NCBI GenBank assembly: GCA_947167935.1
Contig: CAMVJU010000019.1
Location: 1-35,494 of the forward strand
Direction of reading: 5' to 3'
DNA: 35,494 nt
Origin: an uncultured Prevotellaceae bacterium
GTDB lineage: Bacteria; Bacteroidota; Bacteroidia; Bacteroidales; Bacteroidaceae
Part shown: piece after piece, positions 7,487 to 16,258 of the stretch
How the letters are laid out: every line of letters starts with the position of its first letter
Numbering within the stretch: position 1 is the stretch's first letter
Made by a program: the position numbers and the translations under genes
The notes under the pieces: model-generated
The model's database searches: none
What the model saw: the letters and a program-made list of their open reading frames with translations, nothing else
Told to the model about the DNA's origin: nothing

Positions 7487-10090
7487 TTAACGACTGAGGC
7501 GCCAAGTGCCGGCGGCGGTCTTCACGATGTAGAGACCACGATGCAGGGGCAGCGTGTTGAGACGACTCACAGTGGTGCGAGTCACAAGGCGTCCGTCGGT
7601 GGTGTAGACCACAGCGGGCGTGGCGCCATCGAGGCTGATGCTGCTGATGCCAGAGGGGTCTTCCACCTCGACGAGTGCGGCTGTGCGTTCTATCTCATCA
7701 ATGATGGTATTACCGTCTTTATTCGTGTAGTAGATGCCTGTGACGTCAAAATACTTGCCGTCGAGTGATTTAGGCACGCTGGGCAGTCCTGCCACCTGGA
7801 AGAGGTTGAAGACACGGATGCGCTGATCGCCTTCGCCAACCACCCACACACGATTGTTGGTACGCTGCAGGGTGACGGCAGTCAGGGTGACGAGGTCGCA
7901 GCGGTCGGCATCGCTCAGGTCAGCCAGGCTGATACGTCGTGGCGTCACCTCATAACCTTTCTCTACAGTGAAGCCGCTATTGTTTGACGAAGCATTGGCA
8001 GCAACCATCATTGGGATGTTGTTGGCAGAGGTTTTCTTGCCATAGATGATACCATTGAGCAGGTCGCCAGTCTCGACGTCCAATCCCTCGATGTCGATGC
8101 ACAGGGCACCGGAGGCATCACGAACGAAAACCTTATTGTCGCTGGTGAAGATCACCAGGGCATTGTTCAGGCAGAGGAAAGACTCCACATCGTCGTCCTG
8201 CTGGCAATACGTCATCACATCGGGCACAAGCTGCGGCTCCTCCACGATGACAAGGCAATGTGCCGACAAATTCTCGTCGCCGTTGGCCACCACAGTAATG
8301 ATAGCCTGCCCTGCCTGATGCGCCGACACCTTTCCGACCGCATCAACGGTGCACACCTCAGGATTGTCGGTAAACCACTCCAGCGAATAGGGTGCATAGT
8401 CGGGCGTGCGCACAGGCTCCAGCTGCATGGAGAGTCCCTGTCCGAGGGTGAGTGTTTCCTGCAGCTCGATGCTGCGCAAGACATTCACGTCGACGACATC
8501 GAAATAGATTTTTCCGTTCTTCTCGCTGATATTCTCGAATCCCAGCAACGACGGCTGGCCGCTCCACGTCAGCAGACTGGCGGGGGTGGTGTTATTGTTC
8601 AGCGTATTTACGCGCTTGGTGCCTGGGAAGGGATCACTGGCCTTGCCACCTTCACCGTTTCCACCACCTGCACGCAACAGCACAAAGTAGTTGTGATCAG
8701 GATTACAGTTCACCGTGTTGTTTTGCCACACATGGGTATTGGTGGAGTCCACACGGAAGACGATCATTCCATGACCAGGCAAGGCCTGATCCCACTTTGA
8801 TGTCTTCTGGCGGTTTTCAATGAGAAAGAATTCCTTCTTCACATGCGTGTCGAGACGATAGCCGCAGTTGGATTCACCCAGCGGCTTCAACTCGTAGCTG
8901 CCCTCCTCGCTGATGACTTCCGGTGTGGCAAAGCCTGTGGAGTAGCGCTCGAGTAGCGTATAACCCGACGGAGAGCGGCCGTAGTTCAGATAGCAGCCAC
9001 TGGCCATAATCGTCCATGCGCCAGGATGATTGCTTTCTCCCCCACTCTTCTCATAGTCAGAATCATAAAAATCAGGCAGACCGAGCACATGGCTGAACTC
9101 GTGACACATGGTGCCTATACCGTCGAAGAAGTCGAAGCCGGCCTGACCCTCAATGCCATACATCTCAGTGGAGCAGGCATAGCGACCCAGGCGCACACCG
9201 TCTTTATAGAGATAGTTCCATGTGTCAGGATTGTAGAACTCGCTGGCGTGGGGCCAGATGTACTTCATCCCTTCACCGTAGTTGGAACCATAGCCGGCAA
9301 AGATGATATACACCATGTCGACGACACCATCCTGATCAAGGTCGTACTGGCTGAAGTCCACCTCTGCGTCGGCCGCGTCGGCCACCTTCTTCATCAGCTG
9401 CGGAGCCTTCGACGTCTGGTTAGGATATTCCTCGCTGACATTCACAGTAAACGGTCCGGCAACATCAAACTGCGGCGTAAAAACACCATTGGAATTATCA
9501 TGGAAATAGTCGCGCACACTGCCTGTAAAGATGCCTGTGCCTACGTTGCCATAGCCCTGATAGCCATCCTGATTGACCATATCATTCACCATCTCAGGAT
9601 AGTCTTCACGCGAGAACTTGCGATCCTTGTACTCCACAAGGATGATGAGTCCGCGAAAGTTGCCGTAGTCGAACTGCGGCTTATTGGCCTGAACGCCAGC
9701 ACGGGCACGGGCCTGCCCGGCCCGGTCTCGCTGCTGACGGGCAGCAGCATCGGCACTCATGGCAGGCATCAGATACTTGCCGACACCCTGCAGCCACTGG
9801 CGCTCATCGTCCGAGCGCTGGGCTTCGTCACGGGCCACACGATCGGTAGGCTCCAGCTGTCCGTCGGCATTCAGGCGGGCATAACAATAGAAGCCGTCAG
9901 CACGTCGCGTGACGGTATAGCCGTCCTCAGTAGTGGCAAAGTTGAGATACTCGTCGCCATGCAGGCACATAGAAAAAGTAGTGCCGTCAGGCTGCTGACG
10001 ACTGATCACTCCAGGATACGCTGGAATAGCCTTTGCCATGCTGCATAGGAGCAAGACAAAGGCTGTCAGTAGAATTCTCTGTAGATACAC
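7487..10090 (-). CDS. Secreted M6-family metalloprotease with Por-type C-terminal tail
   Basis: An 867-residue protein. The start codon appears to be GTG (10088-10090), followed by a clean signal peptide (YLQRILLTAFVLLLCSMAKA). The M6 peptidase core holds the zinc motif HEFSHVLGLPD with His330, Glu331 and His334, and the Met-turn-like WTIMASG. A bacterial Ig-like (Big_2) segment lies near residues 540-610 and an OB-fold-like region near 620-800. The end (VVYTTDGRLVTRTT...GLYIVK...) resembles the type A sorting domain of the type IX secretion system. It is likely exported to digest host or dietary protein. It follows the DUF4332 gene by 4 bases and so probably shares its promoter at 10542-10573. 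Confidence 0.9.
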   Translation of the reverse strand: MYLQRILLTAFVLLLCSMAKAIPAYPGVISRQQPDGTTFSMCLHGDEYLNFATTEDGYTVTRRADGFYCYARLNADGQLEPTDRVARDEAQRSDDERQWLQGVGKYLMPAMSADAAARQQRDRAGQARARAGVQANKPQFDYGNFRGLIILVEYKDRKFSREDYPEMVNDMVNQDGYQGYGNVGTGIFTGSVRDYFHDNSNGVFTPQFDVAGPFTVNVSEEYPNQTSKAPQLMKKVADAADAEVDFSQYDLDQDGVVDMVYIIFAGYGSNYGEGMKYIWPHASEFYNPDTWNYLYKDGVRLGRYACSTEMYGIEGQAGFDFFDGIGTMCHEFSHVLGLPDFYDSDYEKSGGESNHPGAWTIMASGCYLNYGRSPSGYTLLERYSTGFATPEVISEEGSYELKPLGESNCGYRLDTHVKKEFFLIENRQKTSKWDQALPGHGMIVFRVDSTNTHVWQNNTVNCNPDHNYFVLLRAGGGNGEGGKASDPFPGTKRVNTLNNNTTPASLLTWSGQPSLLGFENISEKNGKIYFDVVDVNVLRSIELQETLTLGQGLSMQLEPVRTPDYAPYSLEWFTDNPEVCTVDAVGKVSAHQAGQAIITVVANGDENLSAHCLVIVEEPQLVPDVMTYCQQDDDVESFLCLNNALVIFTSDNKVFVRDASGALCIDIEGLDVETGDLLNGIIYGKKTSANNIPMMVAANASSNNSGFTVEKGYEVTPRRISLADLSDADRCDLVTLTAVTLQRTNNRVWVVGEGDQRIRVFNLFQVAGLPSVPKSLDGKYFDVTGIYYTNKDGNTIIDEIERTAALVEVEDPSGISSISLDGATPAVVYTTDGRLVTRTTVSRLNTLPLHRGLYIVKTAAGTWRLSR

Positions 10091-10094
10091 GGGA

Positions 10095-10502
10095 TTAATA
10101 GGTCATCTTCGGCTCAAGTTCCTTGGCCTGATCAATCATTTTCTGCACCTCGCTGACAGCGGGCACACGGCCACAGATGTGGCGCTCGTCGTTAATCTCC
10201 ACCAGCTTCGGCTGCAGATTCTCAGCCACGCGGTGACGGAACTCCTTCACGGTGTCGACGCCGGCGGCCTCCAGCAGCTCAGAGAACTGCGGGCCTACGC
10301 CATTGATGCGGAACAGGTCTGCATGGTTGGTCCAGCGGAGGATGAGCTTCTCAGGAATCTCCGTCTGCTCAGCCAGCTCCTTGCGGCCCTTGGGGGCAGC
10401 GCACTTCTCCAGCAGTTCACTCACTTTGTTGATGCCAGCGGCAGTCAGTTTGGCGGCATAGACCTCGCCCACGCCTTCGATGTCGATAATCTTGTAATCC
10501 AT
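10095..10502 (-). CDS. DUF4332 domain protein with helix-hairpin-helix-like motifs
   Basis: The frame opens at 10544, but the start at 10502 (MDYKIIDIEGVG, 135 residues) is preferred because a promoter -7 box occupies 10542-10549. Two helix-hairpin-helix-like segments are visible, IEGVGEVYAAKL and INGVGPQFSELL. Related DUF4332 proteins are small cytoplasmic proteins of unknown role, possibly nucleic-acid binding. There is no signal peptide. It is the first gene of a unit with the M6 protease. Confidence 0.85.
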   Translation of the reverse strand: MDYKIIDIEGVGEVYAAKLTAAGINKVSELLEKCAAPKGRKELAEQTEIPEKLILRWTNHADLFRINGVGPQFSELLEAAGVDTVKEFRHRVAENLQPKLVEINDERHICGRVPAVSEVQKMIDQAKELEPKMTY

Positions 10503-10541
10503 AGTTGTTTTCTTTCTTTTTATAAGGTAATATCGATGATG

Positions 10542-10573
10542 CAAATTTACGCAGAAAAGCGCGACACACCAAA
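10542..10573 (-). promoter_or_regulatory. Bacteroidota-type promoter for DUF4332-M6 protease unit
   Basis: On the minus strand a TTTG box (10570-10573) is followed after exactly 20 bases by TAAATTTG (10542-10549), matching the TTTG / TAnnTTTG consensus. Transcription would start near 10535, about 33 bases before the ATG at 10502. Confidence 0.75.
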
Positions 10574-10639
10574 TTTATTAACCATAATTAAGAAGAAAGA
10601 ACGGCGACGATAAAAGAATCAGAAGTGCCCGAAAAAATA

Positions 10640-10718
10640 AAAAGCCTCCAAAATAATTTTTGTAGGCTCCAAAAAAAAATTTGAAGGCTCCAAAATTATT
10701 TCCGGAGCCTCCAAATTT
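10640..10718 (-). terminator. Tandem palindromic terminators after the SusCD operon
   Basis: On the minus strand, 11 bases after the stop of the last operon gene, AAATTTGGAGGCTCC pairs with GGAGCCTTCAAATTT (10704-10718 with 10677-10691, 14 of 15) and runs into nine T. A second module, GGAGCCTAC...GGAGGCT plus T-rich DNA, follows at once. The GGAGCCTCC core is also used after the ZIP gene at 33178-33209. Confidence 0.85.
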
Positions 10719-10729
10719 TAACGGGCGAA

Positions 10730-13585
10730 TTACTTGCGGATGAACTTGCGACCGTTCTTCACCACAACACCCTTGGCGGCGTCTACACGCTGTCCGGCCA
10801 GGTTGTAGGCATGACGGTTGTTCAGCGGCTCCTTCGTCACCACGGTGGTAACACCCTGGTTCTCGCCCTGAGAAACCGTGACGGTGAGCTTAGCACCACG
10901 CTGGAAGAACACAACCTCGGCGGTGCGGCCCTGAACGCCCTCGGGCATAGCCTCGGCAGTAACCACGAGGTCGTAGTCGATGCCGTTGACGAAATACTCG
11001 TACATCTGGCCGTCTTCGTCAACCTCGGTGGCAGTGGTATAGTCCTCGTTGGCCACCTCGAAGCTGAGCCAAGCTGGAATATCGTCTACTTCCTCGCCGT
11101 CCTCGCTGACGCTCTCTACATAGAGACTATAGGTGATCTCCTCCGTCTCCTCGTCAATGCCATAGTACATAGGATCGACGTGGATGGTGGCGGTACCGCC
11201 ATCGGCACTGAAGGTCAGGTCGGTATCGTCCTCGGTGTGCAGATAGCCATAGGTGGCATCACTGAGGCCAAGCATTATTGCTGGTTTCCAAGTTGTAAAT
11301 GAGTACATAGACCCTTCCTCTGACGACATCTCAAACCACGTCACTGACAAGTCCTCGTTATCATTTGTCATACTGGCAAAACGTCCACTGAAGGTACCGT
11401 TATCTATACCACTGAACATTACGAGGAACTCGTCTTCAACGAACAAGTAATCAAGAGTCTCGCTCATGCCTTCCTCGTCTTCTACATATAGTTCTTCAAA
11501 ATCAACTATGCTATAAGTCACGTTAGAAAACTCCTCTGTTGTAACATTATCTATAGTAGCATCGCCCTCGGCAATTACATCACCTAACGTGATGCGTCCA
11601 TCGCTTGAGCGTGTACATTTGTACAACGTTACATGCATATTAAATTCAGCTGTTGTAGTAAGGTTAAGCACAGGCAGCTTAACACCTGTTATGAAGAGCG
11701 GTTCTGCCGGTTTTCCCTGATAAGAATATATCTTAGATATGCTGTACGGGTTACTTAATTCTGTTGTGTAATCAGGCGTTGACCAATTGGTATAAAAAGC
11801 CACTTCACCGTCGGGGTTGTAGCGGCTCAACATTGCATAACTGCCATCATCAAATTCAAAACTACCTTCACCACCTCCAGCATACATATAGAATCCCTCA
11901 TATACAGGAGTCGTTGTTGGATTACCATTATCATCTGATTCCATATAGCGCCGTCCAAAATAGACAGAATCACTCTTCGCATCTCCATTGGATGCAACAA
12001 GTGAAATGTCGGTATAGGTGGCATCAGGATTGAGCGTAAGAGAGAAGTTTTTAGTATCAGCACTTATAAGGTTCTCTTCTGAGTCGGATAACAATTCACG
12101 TGCAGACCAATTGAATGAAGTTGCCAAATCTTTTGTTCCATTGATAAAATTGGTAGACACGTATGGCGCGCCAACAGCTAAATTGTTAGAATAGCTATAA
12201 CCTGTGGTTCCCCATCCCGCAAAGAGCACTAGTTCGTTAGGAGCAAACGAAACAGCCTCAGGTGCTGGATCGGGAGCGTCAGGCAACAGGTATTTAACTT
12301 TGTCAGTGTAGGTGTAATAGCCCAAGTAGGTTTCAAACGTAGGATCATACTTATCGGTGCTCCATGCTGCAATAATAATGCACTCATTCTTGATGGTTGT
12401 CAGTGTGCCGTCCTCAGCAATTTTGAAGACAATATCTCCAGTATTCTCATTCGTTCCGCTGAAAATCATGACATACATAGGGGTTCCATCGTCGTTAGTA
12501 GCACTTGCGATTATCTGAGGTTCCACGGTGTAAGTGTTGCCCTCCTTCTTGTACTCCACATAGATGCCCTCGGGATAGATGGTAGAGAACATGTCGTCAA
12601 AGGGTGAGAGGTTGAGGAACACGGGATAGTCGTCGCCCTCCTCCGTCCATGTGCCAAGGCCCATGGTCCATCTAACTCCATCACTTGTACTAAGATCTAT
12701 GCCATAGGCCTTATATTCCTGCTTGGCAGTGAAGCCACCCTTCTGTCCTTCGTATACATAGCGCACGTTGACATAGAGCTCGTCAAGACCCAGGAAAGCC
12801 TCGCTGTCGCCCATGTCCTCATCGAAAGGCACGCCGGCGAACTCACCATAGGTGATCCAGTTGCCGTCGATGACCTTCAGCAGACCGTCCTCGGCCAGCT
12901 GCATCGTGATGATACCGTCCTCATTCTCGCTGTTGGCAGCAAAGAGAGTGACATAGTTGGTCACACCTTGATACTCATAACTGGCGATGGCCTGCGGTTT
13001 GATGGTGATGATGTTATCCTCGATAGTGTAATCCACGGGCACACCATTAGGATAGATCTGTGACAGAGCCTCCTTCATAGTGGGTTCGAGGGGAATGACA
13101 TCGACCAGCACATTGACCGTTGTGCCATCCTCGAGCGAAGCCGTAGCAGGCAACATGGTCCAGGCCGTGTCGGTGCGTGAGAAATAGTCAACGCCCTTAC
13201 CCATGTAGCTCTCACGGAAAGCGGGAGACTTACGCGGAGCATTGGTCTGTACAGTCTTTGTGGGAACGAGGCTCGTCAGCTGTCCATTGGCCAGACGGCC
13301 ACTGGTGCGCAACATCTTGGCCTGACGCTGGTTCATGACGGGCATGGCCTGGGTACGCTGCACGGGCTGCAGGCGGCTGGCGTCGAGGGTAAGTTTCTTA
13401 CCCATGCGGCCCATACTGACGACGGGGGCATTTCTAAACTCTGCGGCCTGAAAAGAGCGCTTTTGTGCAGCCTGGTGGGTCATGTGCTGACGACTCTTCG
13501 TGACGTCAGTCGGATTATACTTGCGCTGAGCGCTTGCAGTAAGGGCCGTAACAGCCATTACAGCAAAGAGTAATAGTTTTTTCAT
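10730..13585 (-). CDS. Large secreted protein of the SusCD operon, BACON-like domain and Por-type C-terminus
   Basis: A 951-residue protein with a signal peptide (MKKLLLFAVMAVTALTASAQ). The basic, Gln-rich stretch at about 20-125 is low in complexity. Residues about 130-430 contain two related segments marked by YPNGVPVDYTIEDN and YPEGIYVEYKKEGN, each followed by a lipocalin-like repeat of beta strands (ITMQLAEDGLL / IVFKIAEDGTL). Near 800-915 a BACON-like all-beta segment ends in LTVTVSQG. The terminal YNLAGQRVDAAKGVVVKNG resembles short sorting tails of Prevotella secreted proteins. It is the last gene of the SusC-SusD unit (25-base gap), so a role in surface binding of the imported substrate is plausible. 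No catalytic motif was found. Confidence 0.75.
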   Translation of the reverse strand: MKKLLLFAVMAVTALTASAQRKYNPTDVTKSRQHMTHQAAQKRSFQAAEFRNAPVVSMGRMGKKLTLDASRLQPVQRTQAMPVMNQRQAKMLRTSGRLANGQLTSLVPTKTVQTNAPRKSPAFRESYMGKGVDYFSRTDTAWTMLPATASLEDGTTVNVLVDVIPLEPTMKEALSQIYPNGVPVDYTIEDNIITIKPQAIASYEYQGVTNYVTLFAANSENEDGIITMQLAEDGLLKVIDGNWITYGEFAGVPFDEDMGDSEAFLGLDELYVNVRYVYEGQKGGFTAKQEYKAYGIDLSTSDGVRWTMGLGTWTEEGDDYPVFLNLSPFDDMFSTIYPEGIYVEYKKEGNTYTVEPQIIASATNDDGTPMYVMIFSGTNENTGDIVFKIAEDGTLTTIKNECIIIAAWSTDKYDPTFETYLGYYTYTDKVKYLLPDAPDPAPEAVSFAPNELVLFAGWGTTGYSYSNNLAVGAPYVSTNFINGTKDLATSFNWSARELLSDSEENLISADTKNFSLTLNPDATYTDISLVASNGDAKSDSVYFGRRYMESDDNGNPTTTPVYEGFYMYAGGGEGSFEFDDGSYAMLSRYNPDGEVAFYTNWSTPDYTTELSNPYSISKIYSYQGKPAEPLFITGVKLPVLNLTTTAEFNMHVTLYKCTRSSDGRITLGDVIAEGDATIDNVTTEEFSNVTYSIVDFEELYVEDEEGMSETLDYLFVEDEFLVMFSGIDNGTFSGRFASMTNDNEDLSVTWFEMSSEEGSMYSFTTWKPAIMLGLSDATYGYLHTEDDTDLTFSADGGTATIHVDPMYYGIDEETEEITYSLYVESVSEDGEEVDDIPAWLSFEVANEDYTTATEVDEDGQMYEYFVNGIDYDLVVTAEAMPEGVQGRTAEVVFFQRGAKLTVTVSQGENQGVTTVVTKEPLNNRHAYNLAGQRVDAAKGVVVKNGRKFIRK

Positions 13586-13610
13586 AATTCAGTTTTTTTT
13601 ATAATTGCCG

Positions 13611-14951
13611 TTATTTTAGTATATACTTGGTGCCGTTTGATGCCTGTAGGGTGCATCCAGTCGGGAGGAAATAATTGTTGGGTGTGATGTCGTAGACGCC
13701 AACGAAGGAAGCACCCAACTGGCGTACCAGCGACTCAATGTCGGTTTTCTTCGCCAAAGCCTCCATGTTGCCATCCACACTACAATTCTCTTCATAGCCA
13801 ATCTGCAGCTGGCCGAAAGCGGGACGGCTGGTGCTGAGTGCCAGACCTGCCGTATTGGTCTTGGTCTTAGCCGTATTTGTGTAATACGTAAACACCAGAC
13901 CTTTTACGGCGTTCTTGCCCGTTGAGCGTCCCAAGCCGATGCTGGCCAGCATGTAATTCTTGCTGTACTTCACAAACTCTGCGGCAATCTGCTCGACCAG
14001 ACTCTTCTGTGCCGACGTCAGCTGCTCCAGGTCAAAATTCCACGTTGCATTACGCACGTTGACAATGTAGTTATCCCAAAGGGCAACGACACGCACGCTA
14101 TCATCCTCGGAAAGCAGGCAGGTGCTGTCGGCAGCCATGTGGAACTCCTGGAACTTCGTACCATTGATTTCATTCTCATGGTGCAGACGGAAGCCCGTAG
14201 GTGTGAACAGACAATTGACGGTGGTGGGAAAGAGAGGATCATCGATGCGCTCGCAATAGGTAACAACACCCTTGCGCAGGTTCTTGAAATAGAGCGTATC
14301 AGCCTTCGGACCCATCACATAGAAATTGGGAATGGTCGTATTGGCAAAGTAATTCTTCATCTCGTTGATGGAGGTCAGATACTCCTGCCAGTCACCAGTA
14401 CAAGGAATCATGCGGATACGGGCCGAGTGACGCTCACCACGCAGGAGGATCTCGTCATTGCTATAGGACAATACCACAAGGTTGTGGTCGCCTGCCATGC
14501 CTTCACCATCCTTCACCAAACTACCTGGAGCTGCGGAAGGATCCACGGGGTCTACCAGCGGCGTGAGAATATCGTTCCACGTATTGAAAGCCAACACGGG
14601 ACCGTCTTCACGCAGCACCTGATAAAGGGAAGAGAACTCTGTGTATTTGTTGGCATTGCCATCACGCAGGAAACGGTGGTTGCCAGCCATAGTCACCTTG
14701 CCACCTTGGTCGAAACGGGCCAGGATATTGAAGCCTTCTACTTCATCGTCAGCAGTAAAATACTGAATGACCCAGCCATTGGGCACACCGACAAGGGTTT
14801 TCTGAATCTCGGCAGTGGTCTGCTCAATACGCAGGGCAGCAGGCTGGTCGAAGTAGTCCTCGTCCTCAAAACGGCAAGACGTCAGCACTGCAGCAATGCC
14901 ACAGCCTACGAAAACACTCGTTAATAGCTTGTTGATATATTTGCTCATCAT
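13611..14951 (-). CDS. DUF4302 lipoprotein of the SusCD operon
   Basis: A 446-residue lipoprotein with lipobox LTSC (Cys26) followed by an acidic stretch RFEDEDYFDQ, which favours surface export in Bacteroidota. The conserved start of the mature protein (alpha-helical IEQTTAEIQKTLVGVPNGWVIQYF) matches DUF4302 proteins, which typically sit beside SusC, SusD and a zinc metallohydrolase. It probably binds substrate at the cell surface. The start region shares the 16 bases TCATCATAATCTTTAA (plus strand) with susD. Confidence 0.85.
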   Translation of the reverse strand: MMSKYINKLLTSVFVGCGIAAVLTSCRFEDEDYFDQPAALRIEQTTAEIQKTLVGVPNGWVIQYFTADDEVEGFNILARFDQGGKVTMAGNHRFLRDGNANKYTEFSSLYQVLREDGPVLAFNTWNDILTPLVDPVDPSAAPGSLVKDGEGMAGDHNLVVLSYSNDEILLRGERHSARIRMIPCTGDWQEYLTSINEMKNYFANTTIPNFYVMGPKADTLYFKNLRKGVVTYCERIDDPLFPTTVNCLFTPTGFRLHHENEINGTKFQEFHMAADSTCLLSEDDSVRVVALWDNYIVNVRNATWNFDLEQLTSAQKSLVEQIAAEFVKYSKNYMLASIGLGRSTGKNAVKGLVFTYYTNTAKTKTNTAGLALSTSRPAFGQLQIGYEENCSVDGNMEALAKKTDIESLVRQLGASFVGVYDITPNNYFLPTGCTLQASNGTKYILK

Positions 14952-14976
14952 AATCTTTAAATATTAAATCTCCACT

Positions 14977-15000
14977 TGGCTTCTCAATTCTCATTGAGGT
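14977..15000. repeat. Short heptamer-family repeat at a gene end
   Basis: The minus strand reads AATGAGAATTGAGAAG across the end of the metallohydrolase gene, so the repeat supplies the last codons (NEN) and the TGA stop. It is the CAATTCTC family also seen at 4938-4978, here in the stop-containing orientation. Confidence 0.5.
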
Positions 15001-16240
15001 CATAGATTTTCACCTCACCGCTGTTCAGCCATTCATTGATGTGTTCTTGTCGGTAGCGCACCTCCTCACGCAGTTCAAAGGCGTGCAGACCCCAGCGGTC
15101 GGTATACCACTCAGTGGCGATGTTGATTTTCTTCAGCAAGGCATTGATGCCCTCCACCTTATCATCGGTGGTATAGGCCACCCAGTTCAGGAAGTCGCGG
15201 AAAGACGTGAAGTCGCGATAAGTCGTATACTTGTACTTTGCCACATAACTACCAGCCTTCGAGTTGTAGACCTGCGTCGGATTCTTGAAATATTCAGGGA
15301 CAAAGGTCGTATCCACGTCATACTCGTTGGTGTTCTCATTGAACACATGCGTCTGCTTCAGGAGCCTAAAGTGATTCCAAGGCTTTTCGGGATCGTCAAG
15401 ATTGCGGACACCAAGTGAGTCGATGAGTGTCAGCACCTCCTCACGGTCTCCCTGACGCATACCCTTACAGCAAGTACAGATGATGCGGTTCATCCAGCGG
15501 TGGTCGGTATCGGTGATGATACATGAGAGGGTTTCTACGAAATCCTCATAGGTAGCACTGGAGGCATAGTGTGTGACATAGCCCAGCTGATGGGTGATGA
15601 CGGAGTCACGCTCCTGCCACGTCATGGGATCATAAGTACTCGACGTCACCTGTCCGAAAGCCACCGGATAGGCCTTGGTCTGGTGCAGGATGTGCGAGAA
15701 CTCATGGTGCATGGTGTGGAAATAACGCTCGTTGAGCACGGTGATGTCATCATTGTTATACTGCACACCCTTCGAGAAGGGCTTCATCTCATTGACGTTG
15801 TACAGCGTGATCTTCACACCGCCGGATGCCGTACCCAGCACCTCAGTGCCCGAAGTGGCATTGTAGCCCGTGGAACCAATGAAATGGAAGATGCGCGGAC
15901 CATACTGTTTCATGAACTTTTCACCAGCATACTTGGTGTAGACATCATAGAACAAATAGCGGATCATGTGGGCCAGCAGCTGTGAGCGGTTGTAGTCGGC
16001 CGGAGCCAGCTGGAAGCTGAGGTCGGAAGAGGGGAAATTAAACTGATACTGCACCTCTACATTATAGGGCAGCACAAAGTTGTCGTAGAGCCACTGGTCG
16101 AAAGGAGCCGTTGCCTTATTGGGATCAACGACAGGCACAGTGGTGTCGAAGATAGAATCGGTGAGGTCGTCCTCAGAGCGGCACGAAGAAAAAACCGCAA
16201 CGACAGCGACAATGCTCAAAAGGGAAATTATCTTTTTCAT
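14984..16240 (-). CDS. Substrate import-associated zinc metallohydrolase lipoprotein (Mx1-like)
   Basis: I place the start at 16240 (MKKIISLLSIVAVV), 418 residues, because it gives a proper lipoprotein signal peptide with lipobox FSSC (Cys20) and acidic residues after it; the frame itself opens at 16255. The zinc motif HEFSHILHQ places ligands at His179 and His183 with Glu180 as base. This matches the LP_HExxH_w_tonB group of lipoproteins that sit next to SusC/SusD pairs. It probably acts on a peptide or amide-bearing substrate at the outer surface, although activity has rarely been shown for the group. It lies between susD (about 18 bases) and the DUF4302 gene (32 bases). Confidence 0.9.
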   Translation of the reverse strand: MKKIISLLSIVAVVAVFSSCRSEDDLTDSIFDTTVPVVDPNKATAPFDQWLYDNFVLPYNVEVQYQFNFPSSDLSFQLAPADYNRSQLLAHMIRYLFYDVYTKYAGEKFMKQYGPRIFHFIGSTGYNATSGTEVLGTASGGVKITLYNVNEMKPFSKGVQYNNDDITVLNERYFHTMHHEFSHILHQTKAYPVAFGQVTSSTYDPMTWQERDSVITHQLGYVTHYASSATYEDFVETLSCIITDTDHRWMNRIICTCCKGMRQGDREEVLTLIDSLGVRNLDDPEKPWNHFRLLKQTHVFNENTNEYDVDTTFVPEYFKNPTQVYNSKAGSYVAKYKYTTYRDFTSFRDFLNWVAYTTDDKVEGINALLKKINIATEWYTDRWGLHAFELREEVRYRQEHINEWLNSGEVKIYDLNEN

Positions 16241-16258
16241 CTCGTATGCGTACATTAA

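Noticed and set aside
10503..10544. Upstream start of the DUF4332 protein
   Set aside because: The extra 14 codons overlap the promoter -7 box and the expected transcription start; the DYKIIDIEG start is more natural.
10640..10718. CRISPR array
   Set aside because: The repeated units are too short, inverted relative to each other and separated by A/T runs, not unique spacers; no cas genes are present.
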